This document shows positions 27,402 through 35,656 of a stretch of 64,000 nucleotides of DNA, piece after piece. The stretch is from Lachnospiraceae bacterium (GTDB lineage: Bacteria > Bacillota > Clostridia > Lachnospirales > Lachnospiraceae). Position 1 is the stretch's first letter. Every line of letters starts with the position of its first letter. The stretch covers positions 62,001 to 126,000 of the forward strand of contig QXWV01000030.1 in assembly GCA_009911195.1 (NCBI GenBank), in the 5' to 3' direction. The notes under the pieces are model-generated. The model saw only the letters and a program-made list of their open reading frames with translations. It ran no database searches and was not told the origin of the DNA. Both the position numbers and the translations under genes were made by a program.

Positions 27402-28190
27402 ATGAAAGATAAGAGAAAGATAAAATATCTATGTATATCGATACTGTCGGTTTTGGCAGTTATCGTCATATGGTATATCTGTATCGATATGGTGCATATG
27501 AAACCGGAGACGGTTTTTCCCGGGCCGGTAAAAGTATTCCGTTCATTTATGGATAAATTATCCACAAAGGCGCCGGATGGGGCTACGCTGCAGGCGCATT
27601 TGTGGGCTAGCATTAAAGTGGCGCTGTTTGGTTATGCCCTTGGCGCGGTGATTGGGGTACCTTTGGGGATTGCTATGGCATGGAATAAATGGGTGGATAG
27701 GTTTGTGCGTCCCTTGTTCGATTTAATCCGCCCGATTCCGGGTCTGGCCTGGATTCCTATGTTTATTCTGCTGTTTGGAATTGGGATTACATCTAAGGCG
27801 CTGGTCATTTTTTTAGGGGCTTTGATTGCCTGTATCGTAAACAGCTATACGGGAATCCGTCAGACAAAAGAAACCCATTTATGGGTAGGGGATGTTTTTG
27901 GCGCTACCGGAAGCCAAAAGCTTTTTAGGATTGCAATCCCTACTGCGCTGCCAATGATTTTTACGGGGCTGCGTGTGGCGCTGGGGACTTCCTGGACAGC
28001 ATTGGTGGCGGCGGAACTGCTGGCATCCACAAAAGGGTTGGGCTATATGATACAGCAGGCCCGGGCGATTTCCAGGCCGGATATTATTATTGTAGGTATG
28101 TTGGCAATCGGCGCGGTGGGGGCGGTTTTCGATGCGCTGCTTCACTTGGTGGAGGTTAAGGTAGCAAAAGGAATGAATGTGAAAAATTGA
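27402..28190 (+). CDS. ABC permease 1, SsuC/TauC type
   Basis: About 262 residues with six predicted helices and the cytoplasmic loop VGDVFGATGSQKLFRIAIPTALPMI that contacts the ATPase, as in TauC/SsuC. The ATG at 27402 follows AAAGG at a rather long distance; an open frame from 27228 extends upstream but adds no family-like sequence. A spacer of 218 bases separates it from the binding protein, so expression of the membrane parts may be set separately. Confidence 0.85.
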   Translation: MKDKRKIKYLCISILSVLAVIVIWYICIDMVHMKPETVFPGPVKVFRSFMDKLSTKAPDGATLQAHLWASIKVALFGYALGAVIGVPLGIAMAWNKWVDRFVRPLFDLIRPIPGLAWIPMFILLFGIGITSKALVIFLGALIACIVNSYTGIRQTKETHLWVGDVFGATGSQKLFRIAIPTALPMIFTGLRVALGTSWTALVAAELLASTKGLGYMIQQARAISRPDIIIVGMLAIGAVGAVFDALLHLVEVKVAKGMNVKN

Positions 28191-28210
28191 AAACCGGAAA
28201 TTTTCAATCG

Positions 28211-28261
28211 CAAGTTTGTGCGCACACGTTCAAACTTGTAATGCACAAAAAGCGTGTGCAT
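28211..28261 (+). promoter_or_regulatory. Competing hairpins ahead of permease 2
   Basis: CAAGTTTG (28211-28218) pairs with CAAACTTG (28231-28238). The loop base run GCACACG (28222-28228) can pair with CGTGTGC (28253-28259), and ATGCAC (28241-28246) with GTGCAT (28256-28261). The last pairings end just before the GGAGG site at 28264. Confidence 0.4.
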
Positions 28262-28273
28262 ATGGAGGTAATG

Positions 28274-29074
28274 ATGAAAAAAAGTGTTTTGAAGGGCCAC
28301 ACTTCTGATAAAACGATAAACGCAGTTTGTGCCTGCGCTGCAATTGGGCTGTTTCTCATTTTGTGGTATTGGGGAACTGCGGCAACAAAGCTGGGGATGA
28401 TGATTCCGGGGCCGATGGAGGTGCTGCGGGCAATCAGCAAGGGATTATTGGGGAAAGTAGGGCGCCATAGCATTATGGCCCATGTGGGGTACAGTATGAT
28501 GCGCGTTATGGTAGGGTTTGCTATTGGCTCTCTGGTAGGCGTAGCCCTGGGGCTCTTGATGGGATGGTATGGCATTGCAGAAGCGATATTTAACCCGCTG
28601 TTTCGCGTTATCCGTCCGATTCCGCCCATCGCCTGGATTCCGATTTCCATTATCTGGTTTGGGCTGGGGGAGGATGCCAAGATATTCCTGATATTCCTGG
28701 CGGCATTTTCCAATACCACCCTGAATTCTATGGCAGGGGCGAAAAGCGTGGACCCGGAGGTAATAAATGCTGCTAAAATGCTGGGGGCAAATGAACGTCA
28801 GATTTTTACTACGATTGTACTTCCGGCCTCGGTCCCTTCTATTTTTGCAGGGCTTCAGGTGGCGATTTCCAGTAGCTGGGCTACAGTTTTGGCTGCGGAG
28901 ATGGTAAGGTCTTCGGAAGGCTTGGGATGGATGATTGTAGCGGGTATGAACAATAACGATATGATTCAGATTTTATCCGGAATCGTCATGATTGGCATTG
29001 TAGGGTTCATCCTTGCGATTATTATGAGAAAGGCGGAGGAAGTGTTATGTCGATGGAACAAGAGCGGGGAATAG
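28274..29074 (+). CDS. ABC permease 2, SsuC/TauC type
   Basis: About 267 residues, six helices, and the ATPase-docking loop INAAKMLGANERQIFTTIVLP. It is clearly different from permease 1, so the two probably form a heterodimeric channel. The ATG at 28274 sits five bases after GGAGG; the ATG three bases earlier is too close. Its end overlaps the first ATPase gene by 28 bases. Confidence 0.85.
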   Translation: MKKSVLKGHTSDKTINAVCACAAIGLFLILWYWGTAATKLGMMIPGPMEVLRAISKGLLGKVGRHSIMAHVGYSMMRVMVGFAIGSLVGVALGLLMGWYGIAEAIFNPLFRVIRPIPPIAWIPISIIWFGLGEDAKIFLIFLAAFSNTTLNSMAGAKSVDPEVINAAKMLGANERQIFTTIVLPASVPSIFAGLQVAISSSWATVLAAEMVRSSEGLGWMIVAGMNNNDMIQILSGIVMIGIVGFILAIIMRKAEEVLCRWNKSGE

Positions 29075-29826
29075 AAAACAGTATTATCGAATGTGCAGGC
29101 GTATGCAAATCCTTCGGGACGCCTGAGGGTGAACATCAGGTAATTAAGGACTTTAATTTACAGGCAAAAGAAAATGAATTTCTGGTGTTGTTTGGTCCGG
29201 GGCAGTGCGGGAAGACAACCATGATAAACCTGATTGCCGGATTTGAAAAAGTGTCTGGCGGAAGCCTGAAATTTATGGGGAAAGAGGTTACGAAGCCTGA
29301 CCCGTCAAGGGGAGTGGTCTTCCAGTCCACAGCATTATTCCCATGGATGACAACTATGGGGAATGTGGAATATGGGCTGAAAATGGCAGGGGTGAAAAAG
29401 GAAGAACGGCAGAAGCGTGCCCAGAACTATATTAATTTGGTGGGGCTTCAAGGGTTTGAGAAATCTTATCCGGTGCAGCTTTCCGGGGGGATGCGCCAGC
29501 GCGTGGGCATTGCCAGGGCTTATTGCAATGAGCCTAAGGTAATGCTGATGGATGAGCCGTTCGGCGCGCTGGATGCCCAGACAAGGTATTTGATGCAGGA
29601 AGAACTGCAACGCATTTGGGAGGCGGAGAAAAGGACGGTTATTTTCGTTACCAATAATATTGAAGAAGCGCTGTATCTGGCGGATAGGATTCTCGTATTA
29701 ACGAATTGTCCGGCTACCGTGAAAAAGGAGTATATTATTGGCCTTCCCAGGCCGAGGAACCTTGTCTCGCCGGAATTCCTGGCGTTGCGCAAGGAAATCA
29801 CGGGTATTATGGACAGCACATTATAG
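29047..29826 (+). CDS. ABC ATPase 1, H-loop His replaced by Asn
   Basis: 259 residues of the SsuB/TauB type. Walker A is GPGQCGKTT, the signature is the normal LSGGMRQRVGIARA, Walker B is VMLMDEPFGALD with its catalytic Glu. The switch position, normally His in VTHDIEEA, reads VTNNIEEA: Asn replaces the catalytic His. Together with the second ATPase this suggests a heterodimer with one weak ATP site. A GGAGGA site lies inside the preceding permease gene. Confidence 0.88.
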   Translation: MSMEQERGIENSIIECAGVCKSFGTPEGEHQVIKDFNLQAKENEFLVLFGPGQCGKTTMINLIAGFEKVSGGSLKFMGKEVTKPDPSRGVVFQSTALFPWMTTMGNVEYGLKMAGVKKEERQKRAQNYINLVGLQGFEKSYPVQLSGGMRQRVGIARAYCNEPKVMLMDEPFGALDAQTRYLMQEELQRIWEAEKRTVIFVTNNIEEALYLADRILVLTNCPATVKKEYIIGLPRPRNLVSPEFLALRKEITGIMDSTL

Positions 29827-29921
29827 GAAAGGGTTCGGCCAGGCTATATTTGCCTGTCAAACCGGGCATGGGCTGAATTTGTTTATGATGTTTCAGGCTT
29901 TGAAAGGAGCACAATAATAAA

Positions 29922-30665
29922 ATGAGTGAAAAAGCAAAAGTTAAGGTCAGAAACCTTACAAAAAAGTTTGGAGACCTGTTGGTGCTGGACGATATGTCAT
30001 TCGATGTGGGGGACGGCGACCTTTTGTGTGTGGTAGGGCCTACGGGGTGTGGAAAAACTACATTTTTGAACAGTCTGACAAAAATTTATGATATTACGGC
30101 GGGGGAAATCCTTTTAAACGATGAGAAAGTAGACCCGAAAAAACAGAATATCGCGTATATTTTTCAGGGCGATTCCACAATGCCCTGGCTGACCGTGGAA
30201 GAGAACGTGCGCTTCGGGCTGGATATTAAAAAAGTGGCGGAAGCGAAGAAAAAGGAACAGGTGGATAAATATCTGGAAATCGTAGGGCTTACGAATTACC
30301 GGAAATATTATCCCAAGCAGCTTTCGGCCAGCATGCTGCAGCGTGTCAGTATCGCCAGAGCATTTGCCACAGAACCGGAACTTTTACTGATGGATGAACC
30401 TTACGGCCAGTTGGACATCGAATTACGCTTTAAGCTGGAGGATGAACTGGTAAAATTATGGAAACTGACGGGAACAACGGTTTTGTTCATTACCCATAAT
30501 ATTGAGGAAGCGGTTTATTTGGGCAACAAGATTATGATATTGACGAATAAGCCCACAACAGTGAAGAAGACTATTGTAAACAATTTGCCAAGGCCAAGGG
30601 ATATTGCAGCCCCGGAATTTGTGGAACTGAGGAATCAGGTGACGGAGCTGATTAAATGGTGGTAG
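29922..30665 (+). CDS. ABC ATPase 2, degenerate signature motif
   Basis: 247 residues. Walker A GPTGCGKTT, Walker B LLLMDEPYGQLD and the switch His in ITHNIEEA are intact. The signature, normally LSGGMRQRV, reads LSASMLQRVSIARA, so both glycines are lost. In a head-to-tail dimer this defective signature faces the site that lacks the switch His in ATPase 1. The gene has AAAGGAG about a dozen bases ahead of its ATG. Confidence 0.88.
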   Translation: MSEKAKVKVRNLTKKFGDLLVLDDMSFDVGDGDLLCVVGPTGCGKTTFLNSLTKIYDITAGEILLNDEKVDPKKQNIAYIFQGDSTMPWLTVEENVRFGLDIKKVAEAKKKEQVDKYLEIVGLTNYRKYYPKQLSASMLQRVSIARAFATEPELLLMDEPYGQLDIELRFKLEDELVKLWKLTGTTVLFITHNIEEAVYLGNKIMILTNKPTTVKKTIVNNLPRPRDIAAPEFVELRNQVTELIKWW

Positions 30666-30746
30666 GTAATTGTCCAGGCTTTATAGTGGAGAGGGCAAAT
30701 GCTCAGGATATAAAAATTTATAGGTTGTAAGTAAGGGAGAAAAGAA

Positions 30747-32219
30747 ATGAGAGCAATTACCATAATGTATGATTCTTTGAACCGCAAATACCTCCCCTGC
30801 TATGGGGATATGGTATCTATTATGCCTAATTTCCGGAGGCTGCAGGAAAAGGCGGTGACTTTTGACCGGTTTTATGTGGGAAGCCTTCCGTGTATTCCGG
30901 CACGCCGGGAGCTTCACACAGGCCGCTACAATTTTATGCACCGGTGCTGGGGGCCTCTGGAGCCGTTTGATGATTCTGTAGTGGTGGATTTGGGCAGGCA
31001 TGGGGTGTATTCCCACTGTGTTACGGACCACGCCCATTACTGGCAGGAGGGGGGCAGCACCTATCATACCAAATTTACCACCTGTGAAATGATACGGGGG
31101 CAGGAAGGGGATTTCTGGAAAGGGGAAGTGGCAGGCTTTAAAGAAAACCTGGATTTGCACCGCCAGGATGGTATTAACCGGATTTATATGGAATCAGAGG
31201 AAAACCACCCTCATGTGAAAACATGTTGTGCGGGGTTGGAGTTCCTGGAGAAGAATTATAAAGAAGATAACTGGTATCTTCATATCGAATATTTTGACCC
31301 CCATGAGCCTTATTTTGTGCCGGAGAAATATAAGAAGCTGTATACGGAGCAGAATACACCTTTTGACTGGCCATTTTATGGGGAAGTGGAAGAAGGGGGC
31401 AGGGAAGTGGAAGAGGCACGTACCAATTACCGTGCGGTTTTATCCATGATGGATTATTATCTCGGGAAAATACTGGATTTCATGGATGAGCGCGATATGT
31501 GGAAGGATACGATGCTGATTGTCAATACGGACCACGGCTATATGCTGGGGGAGCATGGGTATTTTGGAAAAAATTATATGCCTTGCTTTGACGAAATTGT
31601 ACATACACCGTTTTTCCTTTGGGTGCCGGAAATCGGTCATGCCGGAGAAAGAAGGGGGCAGCTTTGCCAAACCATCGATATTGCCCCTACGATTTTGAAT
31701 CATTTTGGCATTGAACCGGACAAGGATATGAAGGGGAAATCTTTATTCCCGGTGCTGAAAAACAATGAGGAAATCCATGACTATATTTTGTTTGGCTATT
31801 TTGGGAAGCATGTGAATATAACCGATGGCAGATATGTGTATATGCGCAGCGGGAGAAAAGCGGAGGGCTGTCTGAACAATTATACGGTAGTGCCTCTGCA
31901 TATGTTCCATCCATTTTCTGTGGAAGAATTATCAAAAACGGAAAGGGGGCTGACGGATGAGTTCGGGTTTACCAAGGGCGTTCCTGTGATGAAAATACCG
32001 GCTCAAGGGGCTACATCCCCTAATAATACATGCTACCAGTTTGAAGAGCATATGAAGTATGGGGATTTGCTGTTTGACTTGGAAAAGGATGCAGGGCAGC
32101 GCAGTCCGATGGAAGATGAGATGCTGGAGCAGACAATGATAGAAGCGATGAGGCGGCTGATGGCGGAAAATGAAGCACCAAAGGAATTGTATGAAAGAAT
32201 CGGGATTTTACCGGTGTAA
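30747..32219 (+). CDS. Cytoplasmic sulfatase, Cys type (first)
   Basis: 490 residues of the alkaline phosphatase/sulfatase superfamily. The active-site signature CIPARRELHTGR starts at Cys49, the residue converted to formylglycine, and fits the CxPxR pattern used by anaerobic maturases. Later metal-site motifs are MLIVNTDHGYMLGEHGYFGK. No signal peptide is present, so the substrate must be imported, most simply by the ABC system upstream. The natural ester is unknown. No maturase gene is in the window. Confidence 0.85.
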   Translation: MRAITIMYDSLNRKYLPCYGDMVSIMPNFRRLQEKAVTFDRFYVGSLPCIPARRELHTGRYNFMHRCWGPLEPFDDSVVVDLGRHGVYSHCVTDHAHYWQEGGSTYHTKFTTCEMIRGQEGDFWKGEVAGFKENLDLHRQDGINRIYMESEENHPHVKTCCAGLEFLEKNYKEDNWYLHIEYFDPHEPYFVPEKYKKLYTEQNTPFDWPFYGEVEEGGREVEEARTNYRAVLSMMDYYLGKILDFMDERDMWKDTMLIVNTDHGYMLGEHGYFGKNYMPCFDEIVHTPFFLWVPEIGHAGERRGQLCQTIDIAPTILNHFGIEPDKDMKGKSLFPVLKNNEEIHDYILFGYFGKHVNITDGRYVYMRSGRKAEGCLNNYTVVPLHMFHPFSVEELSKTERGLTDEFGFTKGVPVMKIPAQGATSPNNTCYQFEEHMKYGDLLFDLEKDAGQRSPMEDEMLEQTMIEAMRRLMAENEAPKELYERIGILPV

Positions 32220-32363
32220 AGGCAGTATAGCATTGTACAAAAATTGGTGGTATAAAGCATTTGTCTTTCATGCCAGTGCAGCATTGTAGGGGCATTTGGG
32301 GGCAGAAAATACTGCTAGGACAGTTGGCGGCAACAGGAAAATCAGAAGAAGGGGTGATATAAG

Positions 32364-33845
32364 ATGGAACAGAAACCGCTGAATATTGTGTGGTTTTGTA
32401 CGGACCAGCAACGATGGGATACTATTGGATGCCTTGGAAATCCGTACATTAAAACGCCGAATATCGATAAGCTTGTATCGGAGGGGGTGGCGTTTACCAG
32501 GGCATATACCCAGGCGCCGGTATGTACGCCAAGCCGTTCCTGCTTTCTGACAGGAAGGTATCCCAAGACCACGAAGGCGTTTTATAACGGGAATGATACT
32601 TATTCAAAGGACGAGAAATTGGTGACGAAACTGCTTTCAGAGGAAGGTTATGTTTGCGGGCTTTCCGGGAAGCTTCATCTAACTTCCGCACAGGGGCGCA
32701 TGGAAAAGCGTACTGATGACGGATATAGCTATATGCAATGGAGCGAGCATCCTAATGATGACTGGCTTAACGGGGAAAACGATTATCAGAACTGGCTAAA
32801 GGAAAAAGGGCTGAAATGGGCGGATATTTATGGTGGGAAGTATACGAGCATGGCTACCTGGCCGCCCACTCCCAATCCCAATTTCACGGGAAAGACGGTG
32901 GGCGTTCCGGCCCAGTACCATCAGACAACCTGGTGTGTGGAGAAGGCCATTGAATTTATCGAAGAAAACAGGGGGAAAGGGTATCCCTGGCTGATTAGCC
33001 TAAACCCTTATGACCCCCATCCTCCGCTGGACCCGCCCCAGGAGTATAAAGACAGGCTTAAGGTGGAGGATATGCCGCTTCCCCTTTGGAAAGAAGGGGA
33101 ACTGGACAATAAGCCGCCCCACCAGCAGAAGGACTTTTATAAAGGGGGGCAGGACGGCCAGGCGGAGCCTTTTCCGGAGTTGAGCGATGAGGAAAAAAGG
33201 GAACACTTCAGGGATTATTATGCGGAAATCGAGTTGATAGATGACCAGTTTGGGCGGCTGATGGCTTATTTGGACCGGATAGGGGAGAGGGATAATACGG
33301 TGGTCATTTATATGAGCGACCATGGGGAAATGAATGGAGACCATGGCTTGTATTGGAAAGGGGCATATTTTTATGAAGCGCTGACCCATATTCCGTTAAT
33401 TATTTCCTGTCCTTCCAGAATACTAAAAGGGGTGAAATCGAATGCCCTGGTGGAACTGGTGGATTTGGCGCCAACGCTGATGGAACTGGCCGGGCTTGAA
33501 GTGCCTTATTATATGCAGGGAAAAAGCCTTGCGCCCATTCTTACGGGTAAAGCGGACAAGGATTATCATAAGGATTCGGTGTATTCGGAATTTTACCATT
33601 GCCTGAAAGGAACCCACGAGGATATTTATGCCACCATGTATTTTGACGGAAGGTATAAGATTGTAAACTATCATGGGAAGGATTATGGGGAACTGTATGA
33701 TTTGGAAAAAGACCCCTGCGAGTTTGAAAACCTGTGGGATGCAGAAGATTATGAGGCATTGAAAAACGGGCTAATCAAGAAGAATTTTGATAGCGCTATT
33801 TTGAAGAATATGGATTTTTCCATGCATTTGGTAAACGAATATTAA
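32364..33845 (+). CDS. Cytoplasmic sulfatase, Cys type (second)
   Basis: 493 residues. The start MEQKPLNIVWFCTDQQRWDT supplies the metal-binding Asp residues, CTPSRSCFLTGRYP carries the formylglycine Cys at residue 54, and VVIYMSDHGEMNGDHGLYWKG is the later metal site. It is not close to the first sulfatase, so the two may remove different sulfate groups or act on different substrates. No signal peptide is visible. It appears to be the last gene of the operon. Confidence 0.88.
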   Translation: MEQKPLNIVWFCTDQQRWDTIGCLGNPYIKTPNIDKLVSEGVAFTRAYTQAPVCTPSRSCFLTGRYPKTTKAFYNGNDTYSKDEKLVTKLLSEEGYVCGLSGKLHLTSAQGRMEKRTDDGYSYMQWSEHPNDDWLNGENDYQNWLKEKGLKWADIYGGKYTSMATWPPTPNPNFTGKTVGVPAQYHQTTWCVEKAIEFIEENRGKGYPWLISLNPYDPHPPLDPPQEYKDRLKVEDMPLPLWKEGELDNKPPHQQKDFYKGGQDGQAEPFPELSDEEKREHFRDYYAEIELIDDQFGRLMAYLDRIGERDNTVVIYMSDHGEMNGDHGLYWKGAYFYEALTHIPLIISCPSRILKGVKSNALVELVDLAPTLMELAGLEVPYYMQGKSLAPILTGKADKDYHKDSVYSEFYHCLKGTHEDIYATMYFDGRYKIVNYHGKDYGELYDLEKDPCEFENLWDAEDYEALKNGLIKKNFDSAILKNMDFSMHLVNEY

Positions 33846-33946
33846 GGGGTGGAGGTTTTTGCGGATAGAACTTTTACACTGTATTCTATTTATCCTTTAG
33901 AAACAATTTGATAATTAAGTATTGTATAAAGGTCTTTTGGTAATAC

Positions 33947-33974
33947 TTGACATTATAACAGGAGATAGTATAAT
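33947..33974 (+). promoter_or_regulatory. Promoter of the flavoprotein-rubredoxin gene
   Basis: TTGACA (33947-33952) and TATAAT (33969-33974) with a 16-base spacer. Confidence 0.65.
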
Positions 33975-34041
33975 AGGAATAATTACTAATATTGTCGATT
34001 CCTATAAGACACAGATGCGGCGGATTGTGGAAAGGAGATTT

Positions 34042-34701
34042 ATGGATACAAATATTTTCAGGCAAATGTCATATGGTGTTTATATAGTAACATCAATGGA
34101 TGGGGAACGCCCCGTAGGATGCACGGCGAATAGCATTATGCAGATAACATCAACACCGGCTACCGTAGCTATCAGCATTAACCACGATAATTACACCAAT
34201 GGATGTATTGAGAAAACGGGGAAGTTTGCCTTTTCCATTATGGCGGAGAACTCGGATGCCAAGTTGATTGGCAATTTCGGGTTCCGTTCCAGCAAAGATG
34301 TGGATAAATTCGATGGGATAGATTATGAAATGGCGCAGGGGATGCCTGTTGTGAAGGGGACTTGCGGTTATGTGGTATGCAAGGTCATCAATAAAATGGA
34401 AACGCAGACCCACACGGTTTTCCTGGGGGAAGTGGTAGACGGGAAAGTATATGACGCTGGGGCGGAAGCCATGACTTATGCATATTACCATAAGGTGGTA
34501 AAAGGAAAGAGCCCGAAAAATGCCCCCACTTATCTGCCGGATGATGAAGAAGGCAAGAATACGAAAGCGGCGGAAGAGGAAAAGAAAAAAGAGAAATATG
34601 TCTGCCAGGTATGCGGATATGTATATGAAGGGGAATCTTTGCCGGAAGACTATAAATGCCCGATTTGCGGAGTGGGTCCGGACAGGTTTAAAAAAGCATA
34701 A
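34042..34701 (+). CDS. Flavin reductase-rubredoxin fusion
   Basis: About 219 residues. The first 160 form an FMN-binding flavin reductase-like domain ([20 protein letters not shown], then [11 protein letters not shown]). A charged Glu/Lys linker follows, and a rubredoxin module with [10 protein letters not shown] and [11 protein letters not shown] closes the protein. This layout matches high-molecular-weight rubredoxin of anaerobes, which passes electrons from NADH to oxygen- or NO-reducing flavodiiron proteins. The ATG at 34042 follows AAGGAG; the upstream open frame holds the promoter. Confidence 0.85.
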   Translation: MDTNIFRQMSYGVYIVTSMDGERPVGCTANSIMQITSTPATVAISINHDNYTNGCIEKTGKFAFSIMAENSDAKLIGNFGFRSSKDVDKFDGIDYEMAQGMPVVKGTCGYVVCKVINKMETQTHTVFLGEVVDGKVYDAGAEAMTYAYYHKVVKGKSPKNAPTYLPDDEEGKNTKAAEEEKKKEKYVCQVCGYVYEGESLPEDYKCPICGVGPDRFKKA

Positions 34702-34710
34702 TTGAATGGG

Positions 34711-34750
34711 CCGCCAAATTTGTGCAAGCACGATTTGGTGGTTTATTTTT
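34711..34750 (+). terminator. Terminator after the rubredoxin fusion
   Basis: Arms 34711-34719 and 34733-34741 (one G:T pair) are followed by TTTATTTTT. Confidence 0.7.
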
Positions 34751-34823
34751 GGAGGCAATGAGGCAAACACTAAAATGTAAACTTGTTTAGAGAAAAGGTT
34801 GACAAATATACGGAGGAAATGTT

Positions 34824-34868
34824 ATGATTTTTTCAGCAGATGAAAATGCACATGGAGAGGAGTGTTAA
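34824..34868 (+). CDS. Possible 14-codon leader peptide
   Basis: ATG at 34824 follows a strong GGAGGAA site at a good distance and opens 14 codons (MIFSADENAHGEEC). It ends at 34868, eight bases before the likely DUF1284 start. The GGAGAGGAG that would serve the next gene lies within its last codons. It could couple translation; it may also be a fortuitous start. Confidence 0.3.
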   Translation: MIFSADENAHGEEC

Positions 34869-34875
34869 AATAGAT

Positions 34876-35241
34876 ATGGAAGTTTATAGGATTAGGGCAC
34901 ATCATGGGATGTGCCTTGCCTATTTTAGGGGCGAAGGATACAGTGAAGAATTTACAGAGCATATGTATAGGATAAAAGGGGAACTGGAAACCAATCCGAA
35001 AGTGGCTATTATAAACGGAACGGATGATATTTGCGGGCATTGCCCTAATAATCTTGCGGGTATTTGTACCAGCATGGAGAAGGTGGAGAATTATGACAAC
35101 AAAGTGTTGGGCTTATGCGGGATAGAGGCCGGAACGGTATTGGAATGGAAGGTGTTTGAAGGGCTGGTAAAGGAAAGGATTCTGGATGTGGGGAAAAGGG
35201 GAGAAATTTGCAGCGGATGCCAGTGGGAACATCTTTGCTAG
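34876..35241 (+). CDS. DUF1284 family Cys-rich protein
   Basis: About 121 residues. The opening YRIRAHHGMCLAYFRGEGYS is the DUF1284 signature, followed by Cys pairs CGHCPNN, GICTS, LGLCGIEAG and ICSGCQWEHLC, suggesting an iron-sulfur cluster. No function is established. I chose the ATG at 34876, behind GGAGAGGAG at a long 13-base distance; in-frame ATGs at 34840 and 34849 lack a site. Confidence 0.7.
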   Translation: MEVYRIRAHHGMCLAYFRGEGYSEEFTEHMYRIKGELETNPKVAIINGTDDICGHCPNNLAGICTSMEKVENYDNKVLGLCGIEAGTVLEWKVFEGLVKERILDVGKRGEICSGCQWEHLC

Positions 35242-35255
35242 GGGGAATAGGCAAA

Positions 35256-35283
35256 TTGAAAAAGTTTGCATAGCTTATATATA
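35256..35283 (+). promoter_or_regulatory. Promoter of feoAB
   Basis: TTGAAA (35256-35261), a 16-base spacer and TATATA (35278-35283). Confidence 0.5.
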
Positions 35284-35285
35284 GA

Positions 35286-35352
35286 GGATATTATCCGAAA
35301 AGGCGGCCAGGGCGAAAAAGCAGTTGTGGCCTGAGAAATGAGGATAATATTC
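35286..35352 (+). promoter_or_regulatory. Inverted repeat in the feoAB leader
   Basis: GGATATTATCC (35286-35296) is itself a palindrome across the expected transcription start. It also pairs 10 of 11 with GGATAATATTC (35342-35352), enclosing a GC-rich 45-base loop with GGCC repeats. It could be a metal-regulator operator pair or a structured leader; no known riboswitch consensus was recognised. Confidence 0.4.
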
Positions 35353-35380
35353 AAAAGTATTTTATGGAAGGGGATTGTAC

Positions 35381-35656
35381 ATGGCAGAAAAAAGAAAGGA
35401 TAAAGTGGGCTTAAATACCTTGAAACCGGGGGAAAAAGGGAGGATTGCCGGAATGGACCTTGGAAAAGGTGTGGGAGGAAAACTGCAGGATATGGGATTT
35501 TTGCAGGGAAGCCTGGTGGAATGTTGCTATAGAAGCCCTTTCGGAGACCCTACCGCTTATTTTGTGAAAGGAGTATTAATTGCCATCAGGAGTGAGGAAG
35601 CGGGCAATATTTATATAGAGGAGGAACGGGGGATGGAGATGGGGCAATGGGGTTGA
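35381..35656 (+). CDS. feoA: Ferrous iron transport protein A
   Basis: About 91 residues with the SH3-like FeoA fold: LNTLKPGEKGRIAGMDLG, then KLQDMGFLQGSLVECCYRSPFGDP and FVKGVLIAIRSEEAGNIYI. FeoA is a small cytoplasmic partner of FeoB in Fe2+ uptake. The ATG at 35381 follows GGAAGGGG. Its stop overlaps the feoB start by ten bases. Confidence 0.88.
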   Translation: MAEKRKDKVGLNTLKPGEKGRIAGMDLGKGVGGKLQDMGFLQGSLVECCYRSPFGDPTAYFVKGVLIAIRSEEAGNIYIEEERGMEMGQWG

